Source: Acidimicrobiaceae bacterium (lineage in GTDB: Bacteria > Actinomycetota > Acidimicrobiia > Acidimicrobiales > UBA8592). From it: a stretch of DNA of 5,480 nucleotides. How positions within the stretch are numbered: position 1 is the stretch's first letter; each line of letters starts with the position of its first letter. The translations under genes and the position numbers were made by a program. Below are positions 1-5,480 of the stretch, one piece after another. The notes under the pieces were generated by a model. The model was not told where the DNA came from. It did not search any database and saw only the letters and a program-made list of their open reading frames with translations. The stretch covers positions 25,685-31,164 of the forward strand of contig PBPU01000026.1 of the NCBI GenBank assembly GCA_002724825.1, read 5' to 3'.

Positions 1-2
1 GG

Positions 3-476
3 CTTATCACCAGCCAGCTAAACAGGGAACGCGTCACACTATGTTCCTCAGCGATGATAGAACGCTGCATTGAAGAAGCCCTCGACTGGGCAAAGAGCAA
101 TCATCGTCCGGACGGAACAAAGGTGATTGATATCCCTTGGGTCCGCCGGAATCTTGCCGAAGTGACCGCCGAGCTTGAATTTCTCCGCTTGTTAAACTGG
201 AAAGTGGCTTGGAGTGTTGCCACAAAGCATCTGGATGTTGCTGATTCTTCCTCGGTGAAAGTATATGGGACCGAGTTCTACACAAGAGCGTTTCGGAAAC
301 TGATGCAAATCTACAATGAAGTAGCCTACCTTGTCTCCGAGAATCCTGAAGAGGATGGCCGATTAGAATCTCTTTACCGTTCACTGGTAATCCTCACGTT
401 CGGAGGCGGCACGAATGAGATGCAAAGAGATTTGATAACGATGTTTGGCATGGGCTTCCCCCGTGCAGACCGGTAA
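3..476 (+). CDS. Acyl-CoA dehydrogenase, catalytic-type subunit of a probable heteromeric pair (3' part only)
   Basis: The reading frame is open from the first bases to a TAA stop, so this is the last 157 residues of a protein that usually has about 380-410; the start lies upstream of the window. The visible part is the C-terminal all-helical domain of the acyl-CoA dehydrogenase family, which oxidises acyl-CoA to the trans-2-enoyl-CoA using FAD. The family ending is clear: a G-G-G-T-N-E-M-Q stretch near the C-terminus matches the E-G-T-S-E-I-Q region of SCAD/MCAD, but with Gly where those enzymes have the catalytic Glu. A Glu in N-R-E-R-V (bases 27-29) sits where isovaleryl-CoA dehydrogenase and FadE26-like subunits keep their catalytic Glu. 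The usual R-x-x-F FAD contact is absent; R-P-D-G...D-I-P-W-V-R stands there instead. The next gene starts 9 bases on and supplies that motif. Family is certain; the substrate cannot be told, though a sterol-type or other bulky acyl chain is possible. Confidence 0.93.
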   Translation, partial: LITSQLNRERVTLCSSAMIERCIEEALDWAKSNHRPDGTKVIDIPWVRRNLAEVTAELEFLRLLNWKVAWSVATKHLDVADSSSVKVYGTEFYTRAFRKLMQIYNEVAYLVSENPEEDGRLESLYRSLVILTFGGGTNEMQRDLITMFGMGFPRADR

Positions 477-478
477 GG
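475..478 (+). promoter_or_regulatory. Ribosome binding site for the second dehydrogenase
   Basis: AAGG overlaps the TAA stop codon of the preceding gene and lies 7 bases before the ATG at 486. It supports that start and suggests that translation of the two dehydrogenase genes is coupled. There is no room for a separate promoter in the 9-base gap. Confidence 0.6.
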
Positions 479-485
479 CGGATGT

Positions 486-1547
486 ATGGACTTTGATTTT
501 TCAGAGGAACAGGAAGCCATCAGCGATCTCACCCGCCAGATCTTCGAAGATAAGGTAACCCATGAACGCCTTCGCGAAATAGAACAGAATAACTTATCTT
601 TTGATAATGAGCTATGGGAAACGTTGGCTGAATCCGGAATTGTTGGAGCTAGCATTTCAGAGAGTTTCGGTGGGGCAGGATTAAGCTTCCTCAGTATCAC
701 CGCTGCTCTTGAGCTGATTGGCGAGTTCGCTGCACCTGTCCCGCTCCTTGAAACTGTTGTAATGGGAGCCCTACCTATTCAAGAATTTGGAACAGATGCT
801 CAGCGGAGTGAATTACTCCAGCGAGTGTCTTCTGGCGAGCTTGTATTGTCAGCAGGACTTGTTCCCGGTGATACGGTACTCGTTGATGACGGCAAATTAT
901 CTGGCCGGATTGATTTTGTCCCGTATGCTCTAGAAGCAGAAATTATCCTGGTACCAACGGAGGACGGGGTGTATCTTGTAGAGACTTCTTCTGATGGCGT
1001 GGAACGCACTCTTCGGGAAACAACGACGGGGCAGTCACAGGCAATGATCACCTTTGATCAAGCCGCAGGTGACCGTTTAGGTTCAGCTTCGACAGCTGAG
1101 GTACTCAACTGGATCCGGCTACGTGTTGACTCTGGGATTTGTTCGATACTTTCAGGTGCCTGCAAGGCTTCATTAGATTTAGCGGCTGAGTACACAAAAA
1201 TTCGTCACCAGTTCGATCGGCCTATCGCTACCTTTCAGGCCGTAAGCCAAAGGGCTGGAGATGCCTATATTGACACAGAGGCAGTTCGCCTGACATCGCG
1301 TCAAGCTGCATGGAGGATCGATGCAAGCAAACCGGCAGAAGAAAAGGTGGCTATCGCTCGATGGTGGGCAGCGGAAGCAGGATTTCGCGTTGTGCATGCA
1401 GCCACCCACCTTCACGGCGGAGTTGGAGTAGACAGAGACTACCCATTACACAGGTTCTTTCTGATGGCTCGACAATTGGAACTTACGCTTGGGAACAGCG
1501 AAGAGCAATTGCTCCTTTTAGGAAATCTAATTGCAGATTCCACATAG
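486..1547 (+). CDS. Acyl-CoA dehydrogenase, probable non-catalytic (FAD-contact) subunit
   Basis: A complete 353-residue acyl-CoA dehydrogenase, a little short for the family. The N-terminal helical domain (about 1-115) opens with M-D-F-D-F-S-E-E-Q, a standard family start. A reduced beta domain follows (about 116-200); it lacks the E-P-x-A-G-S-D and W-I-T flavin motifs of ordinary members. The C-terminal helical domain has R240-x-x-F243 followed by R245-P, the FAD pyrophosphate contact, and H308-L-H-G-G-V-G314, the second FAD contact. Both known catalytic positions are lost: L335 stands at the SCAD/MCAD Glu and L212 at the helix-G Glu. It is therefore probably not active alone. With the upstream gene 9 bases away it most likely forms an alpha2-beta2 enzyme, as shown for mycobacterial FadE26-FadE27 and FadE28-FadE29, in which each FAD site is built from both chains. 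Pairing here is inferred from residues and gene order. Confidence 0.93.
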   Translation: MDFDFSEEQEAISDLTRQIFEDKVTHERLREIEQNNLSFDNELWETLAESGIVGASISESFGGAGLSFLSITAALELIGEFAAPVPLLETVVMGALPIQEFGTDAQRSELLQRVSSGELVLSAGLVPGDTVLVDDGKLSGRIDFVPYALEAEIILVPTEDGVYLVETSSDGVERTLRETTTGQSQAMITFDQAAGDRLGSASTAEVLNWIRLRVDSGICSILSGACKASLDLAAEYTKIRHQFDRPIATFQAVSQRAGDAYIDTEAVRLTSRQAAWRIDASKPAEEKVAIARWWAAEAGFRVVHAATHLHGGVGVDRDYPLHRFFLMARQLELTLGNSEEQLLLLGNLIADST

Positions 1548-1588
1548 TTAACCTTTACGTACTTTTAGAAGACCATTACCATGGGCAT

Positions 1589-1687
1589 ATGGACCTAATA
1601 GAAAATAACGATGTATGCACCTGTGGCTCTACGTGCGAGTGCACAGCAGAATCGAACTGTGGCTGCCGTTGCTGGGCAAACGATTAG
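1589..1687 (+). CDS. Small cysteine-rich protein, metallothionein-like (hypothetical)
   Basis: An ATG at 1589 opens a 32-residue frame ending in TAG. It has seven cysteines (10, 12, 16, 18, 24, 26, 28) in three C-x-C style clusters, six acidic residues, one Arg and no His. Dense C-x-C and C-x-x-x-C-x-C spacing with small residues between is typical of metallothioneins, which bind Cu(I), Zn or Cd through thiolates in the cytoplasm. It lies 41 bases after the dehydrogenase stop, on the same strand, and faces the thioredoxin gene tail to tail. Against it: the start has no good ribosome binding site (the nearest purine run, AGAAGA at 1567-1572, is about 16 bases away), and the frame continues open upstream into the dehydrogenase gene. 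It could also be a peptide precursor modified on its cysteines, but no maturation enzyme is visible. The composition is striking enough that I list it as a probable gene; the metal-binding role is inferred. Confidence 0.5.
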   Translation: MDLIENNDVCTCGSTCECTAESNCGCRCWAND

Positions 1688-1716
1688 CAGTTACCGCTTA
1701 GATCAATGAAGGGTTG

Positions 1717-2493
1717 TCACGCTAATTGCGGCGCGAGCGTTCCCGCTAAGTAAACAAGGTAAGCAAATTGCTCCTCGGTGAGTTCTCCACTGCTGCGATG
1801 AACGACAAATCCTTCCCCATCTACGAGGACCCAAAAGGGAAATCCAGTCAGTCCATATGCTGCAGCTATTGTTTTTTCGGAACTATCGACAAGTACTTGC
1901 GTTGGCCAGTTTTCTGCTTCAAACCATTCGGATGGTGGGTAGTTTGGTGTCCCTTCACGAACTGACGTTGAAATAGCTACTACCTCAACACCATTAGGAA
2001 GGCCGTTCTCATTTAACCATTGGGCTACTCTAGGGACTTCTCGTTGGCAGTGTGGGCACCAATGCGCGAAGAAACCGATGAGGCGAATTGTTCCATCATC
2101 TGGTTGGATCTCGATCATTTCTGCGCTGGTATTTGGCTGGGCTTTAAATCCAGGGGCAACATGTCCAACACTTTCATCGGGCGGTAGCGCTTCTCCAATA
2201 ATTTCGACTGCACCGGTTTCAAAGCGCTCCTGAGGTGTGCTGCTCGGCGTACCTATAGGTTCTTCCGTCTGACTACTTTCTTCTTCTGGAATGGTAGTCG
2301 GTGCGGCTTGCACTTCAGTAGGTTTGGAAGAAGCGATGACTGTTTCGTTGCTACTATTGTCGCCTGCTAACAGTATTCCTAAAAGCACAGCACCACCTAT
2401 TAGAACGAGAAGAAATCCATATATTATTTTTTTCTGCTTTGCTGGCTCCGACTGTTCCATGGGGTCAGGTATTGGAGGTTCTACGTCTGCCAT
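1717..2493 (-). CDS. Membrane-anchored TlpA/ResA-like thioredoxin-fold protein with CPHC active site
   Basis: A 258-residue protein. A short cytoplasmic tail ending in K-Q-K-K is followed by one hydrophobic segment (about 23-43) with no signal-peptidase site, so it should be an N-terminal anchor with the rest outside the membrane. A low-complexity linker rich in S, T, E and P (about 45-95) leads to a thioredoxin fold. The active site is W145-C146-P147-H148-C149, and the conserved cis-proline is P219 in G-F-P-F. This family carries out thiol-disulfide exchange on exported proteins or cytochrome c. CPHC is the dipeptide of the oxidant DsbA rather than the usual TlpA/ResA types, and the gene starts 4 bases after a DsbB-like gene, so an oxidising role partnered with that protein is likely. 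The start is supported by GGAAAGG upstream. The fold and active site are seen directly; the direction of electron flow is inferred. Confidence 0.92.
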   Translation of the reverse strand: MADVEPPIPDPMEQSEPAKQKKIIYGFLLVLIGGAVLLGILLAGDNSSNETVIASSKPTEVQAAPTTIPEEESSQTEEPIGTPSSTPQERFETGAVEIIGEALPPDESVGHVAPGFKAQPNTSAEMIEIQPDDGTIRLIGFFAHWCPHCQREVPRVAQWLNENGLPNGVEVVAISTSVREGTPNYPPSEWFEAENWPTQVLVDSSEKTIAAAYGLTGFPFWVLVDGEGFVVHRSSGELTEEQFAYLVYLAGTLAPQLA

Positions 2494-2532
2494 GTTGCTA
2501 GCCTTTCCATGGTCGTGGAGTTGCTAGCAACA
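2493..2532 (-). promoter_or_regulatory. Stem-loop at the dsbB-thioredoxin gene junction, possible translational coupling element
   Basis: In the minus-strand transcript GUUGCUAGC (2531-2523) is perfectly complementary to GCUAGCAAC (2502-2494), with one more U-A pair (2532 with 2493) reaching the A of the AUG start codon. This gives a 10-bp stem and a 20-base loop (2522-2503). The 3' arm contains the dsbB TAG stop; the Shine-Dalgarno GGAAAGG lies mostly in the loop. A ribosome finishing dsbB would open the stem. The complementarity is seen directly; a regulatory role is inferred. No U-run follows, so it is not an intrinsic terminator. Confidence 0.45.
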
Positions 2533-3007
2533 GGATACCGATGAGTACGAAACTTCCCAGCGCTAGCAACGGAATACTTACAAACCCGAAAACCTCTATC
2601 CACTTGTAGGTACAGGATGCGTTAAGGGAGCATGAGGAACCTTGGCCAGGAAAGGCTTGAAGCTGATAGTGATAAATCGATATGCCTGCTCCTGCAATCG
2701 TAAAGACTAGCGCATATGGAATAATTCTTCGATCTCGCCGGAATGTTGCCATCGGGAGGATAACTGCTAAGGGATACATGGCAATACGTTGGTACCAGCA
2801 CCAATCACAAGGGAGGAACCCGCGTATTTCTGAAAAATAGAGACTTCCGAGTGTCGCCCCGACGGCAATAAGGGAAGCTAGGAACATAGCTATTTTTCTG
2901 AATTCCTGGCGGAGTTGTGTTCCGGAAAACTTAAGCACACCCAGCGTGGAGATTAAGCCAACACCGATGAGAAGTGTGAAAATTATTTCGGGTGCTTTCT
3001 GCTCCAT
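2498..3007 (-). CDS. dsbB: DsbB/BdbC-type disulfide bond formation protein
   Basis: A 169-residue integral membrane thiol oxidase. Proteins of this family reoxidise an extracytoplasmic thioredoxin-fold partner and pass the electrons to membrane quinone. The first redox pair is C67-x-x-C70 in the hallmark P-C-D-W-C-W-Y-Q-R-I. The second pair is C126 and C132 in S-S-C-S-L-N-A-S-C, followed by K-W-I-E-V-F-G-F, which is typical of the Gram-positive BdbC branch. Hydrophobic segments are near 7-27, 37-57, 73-90, 95-114 and 140-162. The last four match the usual four-helix bundle; the first is an extra N-terminal helix. The start at 3007 has only a weak AGAG upstream, so a later start cannot be ruled out, but the ORF would lose a helix. 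It follows prfC by 54 bases and precedes the CPHC thioredoxin by 4, which makes that protein its likely partner. Confidence 0.93.
   Translation of the reverse strand: MEQKAPEIIFTLLIGVGLISTLGVLKFSGTQLRQEFRKIAMFLASLIAVGATLGSLYFSEIRGFLPCDWCWYQRIAMYPLAVILPMATFRRDRRIIPYALVFTIAGAGISIYHYQLQAFPGQGSSCSLNASCTYKWIEVFGFVSIPLLALGSFVLIGILLLATPRPWKG
2502..2508 (-). promoter_or_regulatory. Ribosome binding site of the thioredoxin-fold gene
   Basis: GGAAAGG on the minus strand, 8 bases before the ATG at 2493. It lies inside the last codons of the upstream dsbB-like gene, which supports the chosen start and a shared transcript. Confidence 0.65.
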
Positions 3008-3030
3008 ATCTCTAGCGTAAATGGCCTGAG

Positions 3031-3060
3031 CAGAAATGCGGTGGCGGCTAGTAATTTCTG
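3031..3060 (-). other. Inverted repeat between prfC and dsbB
   Basis: CAGAAAT (3031-3037) and ATTTCTG (3054-3060) are perfect 7-bp inverted copies around a 16-base loop, starting just after the prfC stop codon. No U-run follows in the minus-strand transcript, so it is not a standard intrinsic terminator. It could be a partial attenuator or RNA-processing site that lowers dsbB expression relative to prfC, or chance. The repeat is seen; any role is inferred. Confidence 0.3.
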
Positions 3061-3061
3061 A

Positions 3062-4645
3062 TTATCCAACTGTCTCGACTACCCGCTCCAATGTCCAGTC
3101 AGGGTATTCATCGATGGTCCTTGCAAGTCTTCCAGTTGAGTCGAAGAGAGCAAACAATGTTCCATCAAGTGAACCCAAGACACGCGTACCTCGTAGATTG
3201 CGTATTTTTTCTGCAGTATCGGTATCGGTTTTTCTAGCGACAACCCATGCTGTCGGTGACATTTCCACGACTGAGCCGAATTCGTGTTCGAGCCGGTGAG
3301 CGAACACTTCGAACTGCATTTGTCCAACAGCGCCAAGAACTGGTGTGGCGGTAGGGGCATCCAGATCACGCAAAACTTGGACAACCCCTTCTTCGTCTAA
3401 CTGGCTGAGACCTTTTCGGAATTGTTTTGTTTTTGAGATGTCGGTTGGGCGGGCGTTCCAGAAAAGTTCTGGTTCGAATCTTGGTATCGGAGGAAATGCT
3501 ACTTTTTCTCCTATGTATAGGGTGTCTCCGATACGTAGGTCGCTAGCATTTACAAGGCCAAGGACGTCACCGGGGTACCCATCTTCAGCGGTTCCTCGGT
3601 CAGCTCCGAACATCGACGTGGCAAATTTAGTGCTGAACGCCTTGTTGAGACGCTCATGCGTGACTTGCATTCCCCGCTCAAAATATCCGGAGTTGATTCG
3701 CATGAAGGCTACACGATCGCGGTGAGAGGGATCCATGTTTGCTTGGACTTTGAAAATGAATGCAGAAAATGGCTCATGGACATCTCGGGTTCCCCCATCT
3801 TGGGTTTCACGGGGACCCGGGTTCGGGGCAAGATCTATTACTGCATCGAGTAGGTGTCGCACGCCAAAATTGGTTAATGCGGAACCAACGAATAGTGGGC
3901 TGGTCCTTCCTGAGAGAAACCCTTCATCGGTATGGGTTGCACCAATTCCATCAAAGAGAGCTACTTCTTCTTGGGCTTGGATCCACGTTTCACCTTCTTG
4001 GGCTTCTGCGTCTTCAGAGGAAACAATCTCTTCAGGGGCGATAGTGGCTCCGTGACTTGTTCGAGAGAATCGGACAAATTCATTTGTTCTTCGATCGATG
4101 ACGCCTCGAAAGTCTCCTCCTGGTCCAACAGGCCATGTGATAGGGGTAGTGGCCACTCCGATTGATTGCTCTATTTGGTCCATCAGGGTCAAGGGGTCGA
4201 GGCTTGGTCGATCCCATTTGTTGATGAAAGTGAGAATTGGCATATTCCGTGCTTTGCAGACTTCAAAGAGCTTCAGTGTTTGTGCTTCAATACCTTTCGC
4301 AGCATCAAGAACCATGACCGCTGCATCAACGGCGGCGAGGACGCGGTATGTGTCTTCTGAGAAGTCTCTGTGGCCTGGAGTATCGAGAAGATTGATTACA
4401 TGGTCTCGGTAGGAGAATTGAAGAACTGTTGATGCTATCGAGATACCCCGATCCTGTTCCATAGCCATCCAATCGGAACGGGCAGAACGGGTGCTTTTTC
4501 TTGATTTTACCGTTCCTGCTTCGGCGACTTGACCCGAGTACAAGAGGAACTTCTCGGTTAGTGTTGTCTTTCCCGCGTCAGGGTGGCTGATGATTGCGAA
4601 CGTGCGCCGCTTTTTGGTCTGCTCTTGGATATGTTCTTCAGCCAT
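3062..4645 (-). CDS. prfC: Peptide chain release factor 3 (RF3), translational GTPase
   Basis: A full-length 527-residue RF3, the cytoplasmic GTPase that removes RF1 and RF2 from the ribosome after peptide release. The G domain is intact: G1 S20-H-P-D-A-G-K-T-T28, the Q-D-R-G-I-S segment at 64-69 (G2 region), G3 D88-T-P-G-H92, G4 N142-K-W-D145 and G5 G254-S-A256. RF3-specific features separate it from EF-G and from the TypA and LepA GTPases: G-P-G-G-D-F-R-G-V-I-D near 174-184, the domain II segment F-K-V-Q-A-N-M-D-P-x-H-R-D-R near 298-311, and G-A-V-G-Q-M-Q-F-E-V near 438-447 in domain III. Length matches the family (about 525-535). The start precedes a typical R-R-T-F-A-I-I-S-H opening; its ribosome binding site is weak (AGAG, close to the ATG). 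It is the first gene of the minus-strand group and is divergent from the dehydrogenase at 4803. No defects seen. Confidence 0.98.
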   Translation of the reverse strand: MAEEHIQEQTKKRRTFAIISHPDAGKTTLTEKFLLYSGQVAEAGTVKSRKSTRSARSDWMAMEQDRGISIASTVLQFSYRDHVINLLDTPGHRDFSEDTYRVLAAVDAAVMVLDAAKGIEAQTLKLFEVCKARNMPILTFINKWDRPSLDPLTLMDQIEQSIGVATTPITWPVGPGGDFRGVIDRRTNEFVRFSRTSHGATIAPEEIVSSEDAEAQEGETWIQAQEEVALFDGIGATHTDEGFLSGRTSPLFVGSALTNFGVRHLLDAVIDLAPNPGPRETQDGGTRDVHEPFSAFIFKVQANMDPSHRDRVAFMRINSGYFERGMQVTHERLNKAFSTKFATSMFGADRGTAEDGYPGDVLGLVNASDLRIGDTLYIGEKVAFPPIPRFEPELFWNARPTDISKTKQFRKGLSQLDEEGVVQVLRDLDAPTATPVLGAVGQMQFEVFAHRLEHEFGSVVEMSPTAWVVARKTDTDTAEKIRNLRGTRVLGSLDGTLFALFDSTGRLARTIDEYPDWTLERVVETVG

Positions 4646-4802
4646 AACTCTGCTTTCTAGGCGATTTTCAGCGTAGACGGCTACGGTCGGGATTAGGTGG
4701 AACGAAGCTATTGAAGCCTATTATTTTGGATTACCGTTTTCCCCGATTTGCGTGTTAGCGTCACCTATAGATTTGGCGAAGCCTAGGTAATGAGGTATTT
4801 AA
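4646..4802. promoter_or_regulatory. Divergent intergenic region between prfC and the third dehydrogenase
   Basis: These 157 bp should hold the promoters of both flanking genes. On the plus strand TATAGA (4766-4771) is a possible -10 box about 31 bases before the ATG, but no good -35 stands at the right distance. On the minus strand an A/T-rich stretch (about 4715-4740) is a possible prfC promoter, without a convincing pair of boxes. GAAGCCTA occurs twice (4713-4720, 4778-4785), with a related GAAGCTA at 4704-4710. A small inverted repeat CGTAG/CTACG with a 4-base loop (4672-4685) lies in the prfC leader. No ORF worth calling was seen here. Confidence 0.45.
4792..4796 (+). promoter_or_regulatory. 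Strong ribosome binding site of the third dehydrogenase
   Basis: GAGGT lies 6 bases before the ATG at 4803, a near-ideal Shine-Dalgarno arrangement and the best one in the window. It fixes the start of the downstream gene. Confidence 0.75.
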
Positions 4803-5480
4803 ATGAGCGAAACATCACCCACAGATCAGGAGCTATCCGACTTTCGAGCTACGTGTCGTGCGTTTCTCGATGAGCATGCAACAGGAATCAGTCTGTCCGA
4901 GCCGGACCCTCGGGATCATGCAACTATCGCACAAAATAAGGCGTTTCAAGGCCTGTTGGCGGATGCCGGTTTAGCTGGACTCACCTACCCGAAAGAGTAC
5001 GGTGGGGCGGGCCTGACAAAAGCTCATGAAGCTATATGGCGTGAAGAGTACAGTAGATACCCTGATATGACGACGCAATTGACGATCAGTCATGGAATGT
5101 GCCTTCCGATGCTCAGTGAATACGGCACTGATGAGCAAAAGGAAATTTACGTTGCGGATAATATTGCTGCTCGAACAGTGTGGTGTCAGATGTTTTCTGA
5201 ACCTGGGGCGGGCTCTGATGTTGCAAGCCTGCAGACGCGCGCTGATCTAGACGGGGATGAATGGATTATTAACGGACAGAAAGTGTGGACGACACTCGCT
5301 CATGTCTGTGACTATGGGATTGTTATCGCAAGAACAGATCATGAAGTCCCGAAACACGCTGGCATTTCAATGTTTATTGTTGATATGCGGGATCCAGCTA
5401 TAGAGATCCGGCCGATTCACCAGATCGACGGGGGCATGCATTTCAATGAAGTCTTTTTTACTGACCTTCGCATACCGAAA
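4803..5480 (+). CDS. Acyl-CoA dehydrogenase, ordinary type (5' part only)
   Basis: The first 226 residues of an acyl-CoA dehydrogenase; the frame is still open at the window end, so the stop and the C-terminal helical domain with the catalytic Glu lie outside. The N-terminal helical domain covers about 1-125 and includes the conserved Y62-P-K-E-Y-G-G-A-G70. The beta domain carries the intact family signature F131-S-E-P-G-A-G-S-D139, which contacts flavin and substrate, and N157-G-Q-K-V-W-T-T164, the flavin-contact strand. F-N-E-V-F-F-T-D-L-R-I-P near the end is the usual close of the beta domain. Unlike the short subunit at 486, it has both flavin motifs and looks like a self-sufficient flavoenzyme of beta-oxidation. 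ATG 4803 is chosen for its strong ribosome binding site. It is transcribed away from prfC. The substrate cannot be told from sequence alone. Confidence 0.95.
   Translation, partial: MSETSPTDQELSDFRATCRAFLDEHATGISLSEPDPRDHATIAQNKAFQGLLADAGLAGLTYPKEYGGAGLTKAHEAIWREEYSRYPDMTTQLTISHGMCLPMLSEYGTDEQKEIYVADNIAARTVWCQMFSEPGAGSDVASLQTRADLDGDEWIINGQKVWTTLAHVCDYGIVIARTDHEVPKHAGISMFIVDMRDPAIEIRPIHQIDGGMHFNEVFFTDLRIPK

Noticed and set aside
374..700. Minus-strand 108-residue frame across the junction of the two dehydrogenase genes
   Set aside because: Antisense to two clear family members; no recognisable domain.
1310..1588. In-frame upstream extension of the cysteine-rich frame
   Set aside because: Most of it overlaps the well-supported dehydrogenase gene in another frame and reads as non-protein-like sequence. 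Only the part from the ATG at 1589 has distinctive composition.
1688..1745. Possible bidirectional terminator between the cysteine-rich gene and the convergent thioredoxin gene
   Set aside because: Only a 4-bp AGCG/CGCT pairing was found, inside coding sequence, with no adjoining U-run on either strand.
2562..2570. Third copy of GCTAGCAAC near the dsbB 3' end
   Set aside because: On the coding strand it falls in a second Leu-Leu-Ala run of the DsbB-like protein, so codon repetition explains it. It is not placed to pair usefully with the start region.
3036..3299. Plus-strand 87-residue frame over the prfC 3' end
   Set aside because: Antisense to the conserved C-terminal part of RF3, with no recognisable domain and no plausible ribosome binding site.
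3345..4412. Several overlapping plus-strand open frames of 64-126 residues opposite prfC
   Set aside because: All lie antisense to a complete, motif-rich RF3 gene, overlap one another in different frames and resemble no family I recognise. They are shadows of its codon composition.
4761..4790. ACCTA/TAGGT inverted repeat around the start of the third dehydrogenase leader
   Set aside because: Only five base pairs with a long loop, and it overlaps the ribosome binding region. Too weak to call an operator.

Overview
This window is bacterial chromosomal DNA with compact gene spacing and roughly balanced base composition. It carries acyl-CoA dehydrogenases in the style of large fadE families, a membrane-anchored thioredoxin with an AHWCPHC active site, a BdbC-type DsbB and release factor 3. 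An actinobacterium, perhaps from a moderate-GC lineage such as Acidimicrobiia, would fit, but this rests on protein resemblance from memory. No rRNA, tRNA or phylogenetic marker settles it. I see no tRNA, rRNA, CRISPR array, insertion sequence or attachment site.

Left block, plus strand (1-1687): the 3' end of one acyl-CoA dehydrogenase gene, then 9 bases later a second, complete and short one (353 aa). Their residues are complementary. The first keeps a helix-G glutamate but lacks the usual FAD-contact R-x-x-F. The second has R-x-x-F but has leucine at both known catalytic-glutamate positions. This is the pattern of two-gene heteromeric dehydrogenases such as mycobacterial FadE26-FadE27 and FadE28-FadE29, so the two products probably form one enzyme. 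Downstream lies a possible 32-residue cysteine-rich gene resembling a metallothionein.

Middle block, minus strand (4645 down to 1717): prfC (release factor 3), then after 54 bases a DsbB/BdbC-type thiol oxidase, then after 4 bases a membrane-anchored thioredoxin-fold protein with a CPHC active site. The last two look like a redox pair acting outside the membrane. A perfect 10-bp inverted repeat spans the dsbB stop codon and touches the start codon of the thioredoxin gene, so their translation may be coupled.

Right block, plus strand (4803-5480): a third acyl-CoA dehydrogenase of the ordinary type begins, divergent from prfC across a 157-bp intergenic region that should hold both promoters. 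It runs off the window.

The most interesting points are the split-site dehydrogenase pair, the small cysteine-rich gene and the coupling hairpin. I did not find a wholly new multi-gene system.
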